Shown piece by piece: positions 60,580 to 64,000 of a DNA stretch of 64,000 nt. Location: the NCBI GenBank assembly GCA_946902875.1, contig OX336351.1, forward strand, positions 3,469,761 to 3,533,760, written 5' to 3'. The notes under the pieces were generated by a model, which did no database searches, was not told the origin of the DNA, and saw only the letters and a list, made by a program, of their open reading frames with translations. Positions within the stretch are counted from its first letter, which is position 1. The number at the start of each line of letters is the position of its first letter. This stretch comes from Nematopogon swammerdamellus (lineage: Eukaryota > Arthropoda > Insecta > Lepidoptera > Adelidae). The translations under genes were made by a program, and so were the position numbers.

Positions 60580-60740
60580 ATCATAGGTCGGTTGAAACAG
60601 TACAATTAAAATCTAAAACAAAAAGTCCCACCTCAAAGTCCTACAAGAAAACCCCCCGAAAACGCCACGCGAACACTTCGCCGGCGCCGCCAGCCGCAAC
60701 TAAAAGTATAAAATCTCGTTCATCGCAGTTGCCGTCGAAA
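60580..60740 (+). other. Unclassified repeat, second copy
   Basis: Shared with 10240-10426 and 10785-10830. The plus frame is Lys/Pro/Ser-rich (SYKKTPRKRHANTSPAPP), which could be a LINE ORF1-like basic stretch. No domain visible. Confidence 0.4.
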
Positions 60741-61264
60741 AAGAATAATTCAATTCAATTTGTAATGAATATTGTTAGTTATTACTTATCATTCAATAAA
60801 TTAAATTCGAAGATGTATCAGATTCTATAGCATCCCCTCAGGCCCAAGCGGTTGACAGTGGGCTCCGGATTGCTCGGTTTGTTCCCCGCTCGCCGTTTGA
60901 AGCCTGAAAGGACCTCCGGCTTATTCATTTCAATAATTTGACGAAAGGCTCGCTCCCGCGCGAATCTGCATAATCACAGCTGAGTACACAAATTAATCAC
61001 GCCGCCGTATTCTCGCGAAATTTCCGGATAAACAAATAAACAGATTTTGAGCCGGGCATGAGTCATCTGTCGCCTTCCTTTAATCACTTCTGGGTGCCGT
61101 TTTGAATTGAGGCCCAACATCAAAGTCCACTCGAGCGGGCTCCTTTCTGGCGTTCGCAAGTAGCAATGTTTATTTCATGAAACATCTCGAGGGTCACACC
61201 ACGGAGAACATACGTAGAGAGAAGTTCGTCTAAGCCAACTGCTTTTTTAGCCCAACTAAAATTA
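60741..61264. other. Unassigned
   Basis: No feature recognised; the 61-codon minus frame has no motif. Confidence 0.5.
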
Positions 61265-61454
61265 TGGTGTTAAGACAGGCGTTATAAGAGCTGTTTAATA
61301 GAGGCCCATTCTTATACAGGTTAAGGTTCTTTAGTGACTTTACAATATCGTTAGTAAGTGCTATAAGGGTGGGACAAGAGCTCTAACAGTAGTGACGCGT
61401 TATATTAATCCAATATACCACTTTAAGATCTAAAACAACCTGCCGTTAGCACCA
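61265..61454. mobile_element. MITE with GGTGYTAA ends, copy 2
   Basis: TGGTGTTAAGACAGGCG to CCTGCCGTTAGCACCA; whole-length inverse of 26458-26654. Confidence 0.8.
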
Positions 61455-61521
61455 ATTTGTTTGTCGAGAGGGCTCCGTATCCATTCGGAAAGCATGAATA
61501 TTAACTTCAATGTAGCGTATT

Positions 61522-61663
61522 GATGGTTCCGGGAACAAAGGTCGTAAAAGCCATTTCGTTTCCGGCAACAAAGGTCGTAAAAGCCATTTAGATCAAAATG
61601 GCTTTTACGACCTTTGTTGCCTGAAACGAAATGGCTTTTACGACCTTTGTTGCCGGAACCATC
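61522..61663. repeat. 142-bp near-perfect hairpin with dimeric arms
   Basis: Each arm holds two copies of AACAAAGGTCGTAAAAGCCA-TTT. Outer ends GATGGTTCCGG / CCGGAACCATC, centre AGATCA. Only a few mismatches over 70 pairs. Transcribed, it would fold into one long double strand. Confidence 0.9.
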
Positions 61664-61974
61664 GGTATGACATATTTATTCACTTGTCAATCAATTCTAC
61701 AAACAATCTCAAGTACACTATCGTCTTCTTCCTCGATCCGTCCACACGACCGCCCGCCAGCACTGCCAGCCAGCCAGCCGCAATCCTCTTCCTCCCCCCG
61801 CTTCTCTTGACTCCTCGCTGTCTACTTCTGCATGATCTCTTCTTATTCGTGTTCGTTACACTTGACAAATTCAAACCAACCAATTAGGAGCGACCACGAG
61901 TGTTTCCTTTTTGATACTAAAGTACCTACTGCCGTAAATGAAATATTAAAATTTAAACTTATACGAATGATGAC
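61664..61974. other. Unassigned
   Basis: Overlapping 67-codon frames on both strands (61680-61887) lie in a pyrimidine-rich tract; not convincing. Confidence 0.45.
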
Positions 61975-62165
61975 ATTACTAAACCTACGCCGTCTGTCCG
62001 TCCGTCCTAGGGCTGTATCTATGGAACCGTAATAGGTAGCCGATTGAAATTTTCACAGAATTTATATGGCAAATATGCCAAGAAACAAAAAGTAAAAACA
62101 AGGGGTATTCCCATATAAGAAACGTGCTAAACATTGGTTAGTACATATTCACGCTTCTAAATAAT
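61975..62165 (+). mobile_element. GCR repeat, inner part
   Basis: ACTAAACCTACGCCGTCTG, CCGTCCGTCCTAGGGCTG, ACCGTAATAGGTAGCCG, CATATAAGAAACGTG. Confidence 0.7.
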
Positions 62166-62387
62166 AGATGGTGCCACAAGTAGTTTGCATCGCAGACAGA
62201 CAAAAGGCAGACGGTTATGGATTTTTGACAGTTATGGCATTTTGCGGACTGGCTGTCTACTATACAACCTACCAACAGTATTAAAAGGCTAGACAGTGTC
62301 TAGGCTTTTAATACGACGTTTGAAGACACCCAGGTTAAAAGATTCGGGAAACACACTTGCCGGAAGACAGTTCCACACCCTAGCGGT

Positions 62388-63148
62388 GCGAAAAAGAAAC
62401 GATTTTGAGAGCCGATGGGTTCTCAAGGCCCAATGTCAACAACAAAATGGCGCTGAGTATCTGTGCGACGAGTCATGCGGAGATAGGAAGTCACGTGAAG
62501 TTAAATAAATATATAGTCTGATCTGTGCCTCCCGAAGCGAATTTTCAGGGGCTCCCCTTTCCAACCATCTACAGGGTGTTCCAAAACTCAACGTAAAGCG
62601 GGAACCAGGGAGTAGGCCAGTTTATGAGTACCCAAGGAAAAATAAGAAAGAAAATCGGAGTCATTTGTTTTTATGATATGAGCATTTTTTGAGAAACGTT
62701 GAAAATTGACATTTTTAGGTACTACGACTACAAATTTGCAAATATAATTGTTAAAAATAATTTATTGGTAGCCTAAATAACTCTGCTATTCATCAGTATC
62801 CCAAACAAAACCAGAATGCCTGTAGTTTTACCAAACAAAATATTCGATTAAATTTTTTTCTAAGAAAATAAATGACTCCGATTTTTTTCTTATTTTTACC
62901 TGGGTAGTCATAAACTGCCCTACTCCCTGGTTCCCGCTTGACGTTGAGTTTTGGAACACCCTGTAGATGGTTGGAAAGGGGAGCCCCTGAAAATTCGCTT
63001 CGGGAGGCACAGATCAGACTATATATTTATTTAACTTCACGTGACTGTCCTATCTCCGCATGACTCGTCGCACAGATACTCAGCGCCATTTTGTTGTTGA
63101 CATTGGGCTTTGAGAACCCATCGGCTCTCAAAATCGTTTCTTTTTCGC
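62388..63148. repeat. 761-bp palindrome enclosing a TIR element
   Basis: Arms of about 280 bp (62388-62670, 62868-63148) are inverted with few differences; spacer about 200 bp. From outside inward: GCGAAAAAGAAACGATTTTG, CCGATGGGTTCTCAA, CTGATCTGTGCCTCCCG, then an element end (ACAGGGTGTTCCAAAACTC, GCGGGAACCAGGGAGTAGG) at 62570 and 62965. Confidence 0.9.
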
Positions 63149-63217
63149 AAACAACTATAAAGCTAAAAACATAATATACCAAACTTGACAAGAATACAAA
63201 TAATTCGAATAAAACAC

Positions 63218-63300
63218 GAGGGTGTGTGTGTGCTGCGTTGCGTGTTGTGTTGTGTTGCGTTGCGTTGCGGTGCGTTGTGTTATGTTGTGTTTACTAGAAG
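63218..63300. repeat. (TGTGT/TGCGT)n tract
   Basis: GTGTGTGTG, then repeated GTTGT / GTTGC pentamers, ending TTTACTAGAAGTTATA. A second such tract lies at 63608-63690, with the same ACTAGAAGTTATA, on the other side of CGR. Confidence 0.85.
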
Positions 63301-63319
63301 TTATAGCTAAGAACTACTA

Positions 63320-63607
63320 CCAGGCCTCACGCACTCTATGTACTTGCGCGCGCTAACTACCTACCGCCCGACGGGCCGCCGGCGGTCTATTTCAGAAATT
63401 CGTCAGCCGCGCGAAGTATACATAGACGCTCGCCCACGCAACTGCGCGCAGCTGCAAAGCAATAACCACTTTACACTCGATCGTTAAGGTACATTTTCGC
63501 ACGCAGCGATTGGCGACGTGAAACAGTAGGCTATTAAAGCCCGAAGGTAGGAACATTTTCTTTGGAGTGATTTATCTGTTACGAAGTAACTATTAAGTAA
63601 TCTGTGA
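63320..63607 (+). mobile_element. CGR repeat, full
   Basis: CAGGCCTCACGCACTCTATG to AACTATTAAGTAATCTGTG; flanked on both sides by similar GT-rich tracts. Confidence 0.8.
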
Positions 63608-63690
63608 CGAGAGTGTGTGTGTGCGTACGTGCGTTTTGTGTTGTGATGCGTTGCGTTGCGTTGTATTGTGTTGTGTTTTACTAGAAGTTA

Positions 63691-63913
63691 TACTACTACT
63701 CTCTGCTTATCTCTTCCGTGACACAGTGAAGCGGCGAAGATATGATTATCCGCAAGACATTTCGCCGGAGAGTTTTTGGTCCTAAGAAATATCCTTTGTT
63801 ATCTTACACTCATTCAATTTCCGCTAAAAGCAATAGGCCGCAATGAGAGTACGCACGCTGGCAATGCTGATATTTTTACGTTGTTATGGCTTTTGGGATC
63901 AGTTTCTTTTTTT
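63691..63913. other. Unassigned
   Basis: No feature recognised. Confidence 0.5.
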
Positions 63914-64000
63914 TAGGGTTCCTTACGAGACCCTATTACTAAGCCTACGCCGTCTGTATATCCGTCTGTCCCACTCCTGGATTTCCCATTACGCCTTATA
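63914..64000 (+). mobile_element. GCR repeat, cut by window edge
   Basis: TTTTAGGGTTCCTTACGAG, ACCCTATTACTAAGCCTACG and CCGTCTGTATATCCGTCTG at the right end of the window. Confidence 0.8.

Noticed and set aside
60495..60830. Lys/Pro-rich nuclear protein
   Set aside because: It starts in a WNL tail and overlaps a repeat shared with 10.2 kb; the basic stretch is probably decayed element code.
1..64000. Host gene with promoter, exons and terminator
   Set aside because: No run of conserved exons, no protein family of host function and no convincing splice structure. Absence of recognition is not proof, since small exons of a fast-evolving gene could be missed.

Overview
This window looks like moth (ditrysian Lepidoptera) nuclear DNA. 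The evidence is indirect. It has many short retroposons whose body carries a piece of 5S rRNA, Helitron-type ends of the kind common in Lepidoptera (CTAG with GC-rich hairpins), Penelope-like elements, mariner and hAT relics, many CATA/ACAT microsatellites, and AT-rich DNA with no bacterial-style gene packing. 5S/tRNA composite SINEs are known from noctuid moths (the HaSE families of Helicoverpa, recalled from the literature, not searched), so a noctuoid moth is a reasonable but unproven guess. I recognise no host protein-coding gene, rRNA gene or functional tRNA gene. Almost every recognisable segment is a transposable element, a fragment of one, or a tandem array. Short reading frames across the window are chance frames or decayed element code.

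Local labels used below (mine, not database names): S5 = SINE with a tRNA-like head, a 5S rRNA segment, a shared core and a tail ending in CAGTTTCCATAAAA; ST = tRNA-derived SINE ending ATACCGGATTACATAAAA; SX = chimera with the head of HPR and the 3' half of S5; HPR = about 320 bp repeat running from ACCGTGTGGGGCCGG to CAGCGTGTG with a strong internal hairpin; GCR = about 400-500 bp repeat running from AGGGTTCCGTA, through GCCGTCTGTCTGTC, to CTCGCACTTGGCCGG; HEL = Helitron-like repeat ending GCAAAAGCTAG; RC = repeat with a (CAATAAA)n tail; CGR = about 290 bp GC-rich repeat running from CAGGCCTCACG to AATCTGTG; WNL = LINE whose reverse transcriptase C-terminus contains a WNALP-like motif.

Layout. 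1-8 kb: SINE/HPR fragments, a hAT MITE nested in S5, a gutted Tc1/mariner-class transposon, LINE fragments and a 20-bp array grown from the ST tail. 8-12 kb: a frameshifted Penelope-like endonuclease with a hammerhead-like RNA motif, a LINE C-terminus, GCR and HEL copies. 12-17 kb: several TIR elements, a full S5, then a striking 1.2 kb palindromic Helitron-like structure built from a higher-order tandem array. 17-24 kb: HEL, a hAT MITE, two foldback MITEs, LINE 3' ends and nested SINEs. 23.7-24.6 kb: a head-to-head Penelope-like insertion with a 12-bp target duplication inside a CGR copy. 25-33 kb: dense S5/HPR copies. 33-38 kb: a hAT element with several nested insertions, SX and ST copies, a second hAT with an 8-bp duplication, RC and GCR. 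38-49 kb: more of the same plus a Harbinger-like MITE, a tiny palindromic MITE and a 31-bp satellite. 49-53.4 kb: a TTAA-flanked MITE, a foldback element with arms of about 460 bp, and a TTGTC-rich MITE. 53.6-55.6 kb: the best-preserved coding sequence, a 501-codon LINE reverse transcriptase on the minus strand. 56.7-57.7 kb: an internally deleted mariner. 58-64 kb: MITEs, a 142-bp perfect-looking hairpin, a 761-bp palindrome and another CGR copy.

No genes work together in a pathway here. The relationships are parasitic: SINEs presumably used LINE machinery, MITEs presumably used transposases encoded elsewhere, and many insertions sit inside older ones, which gives a relative-age record.
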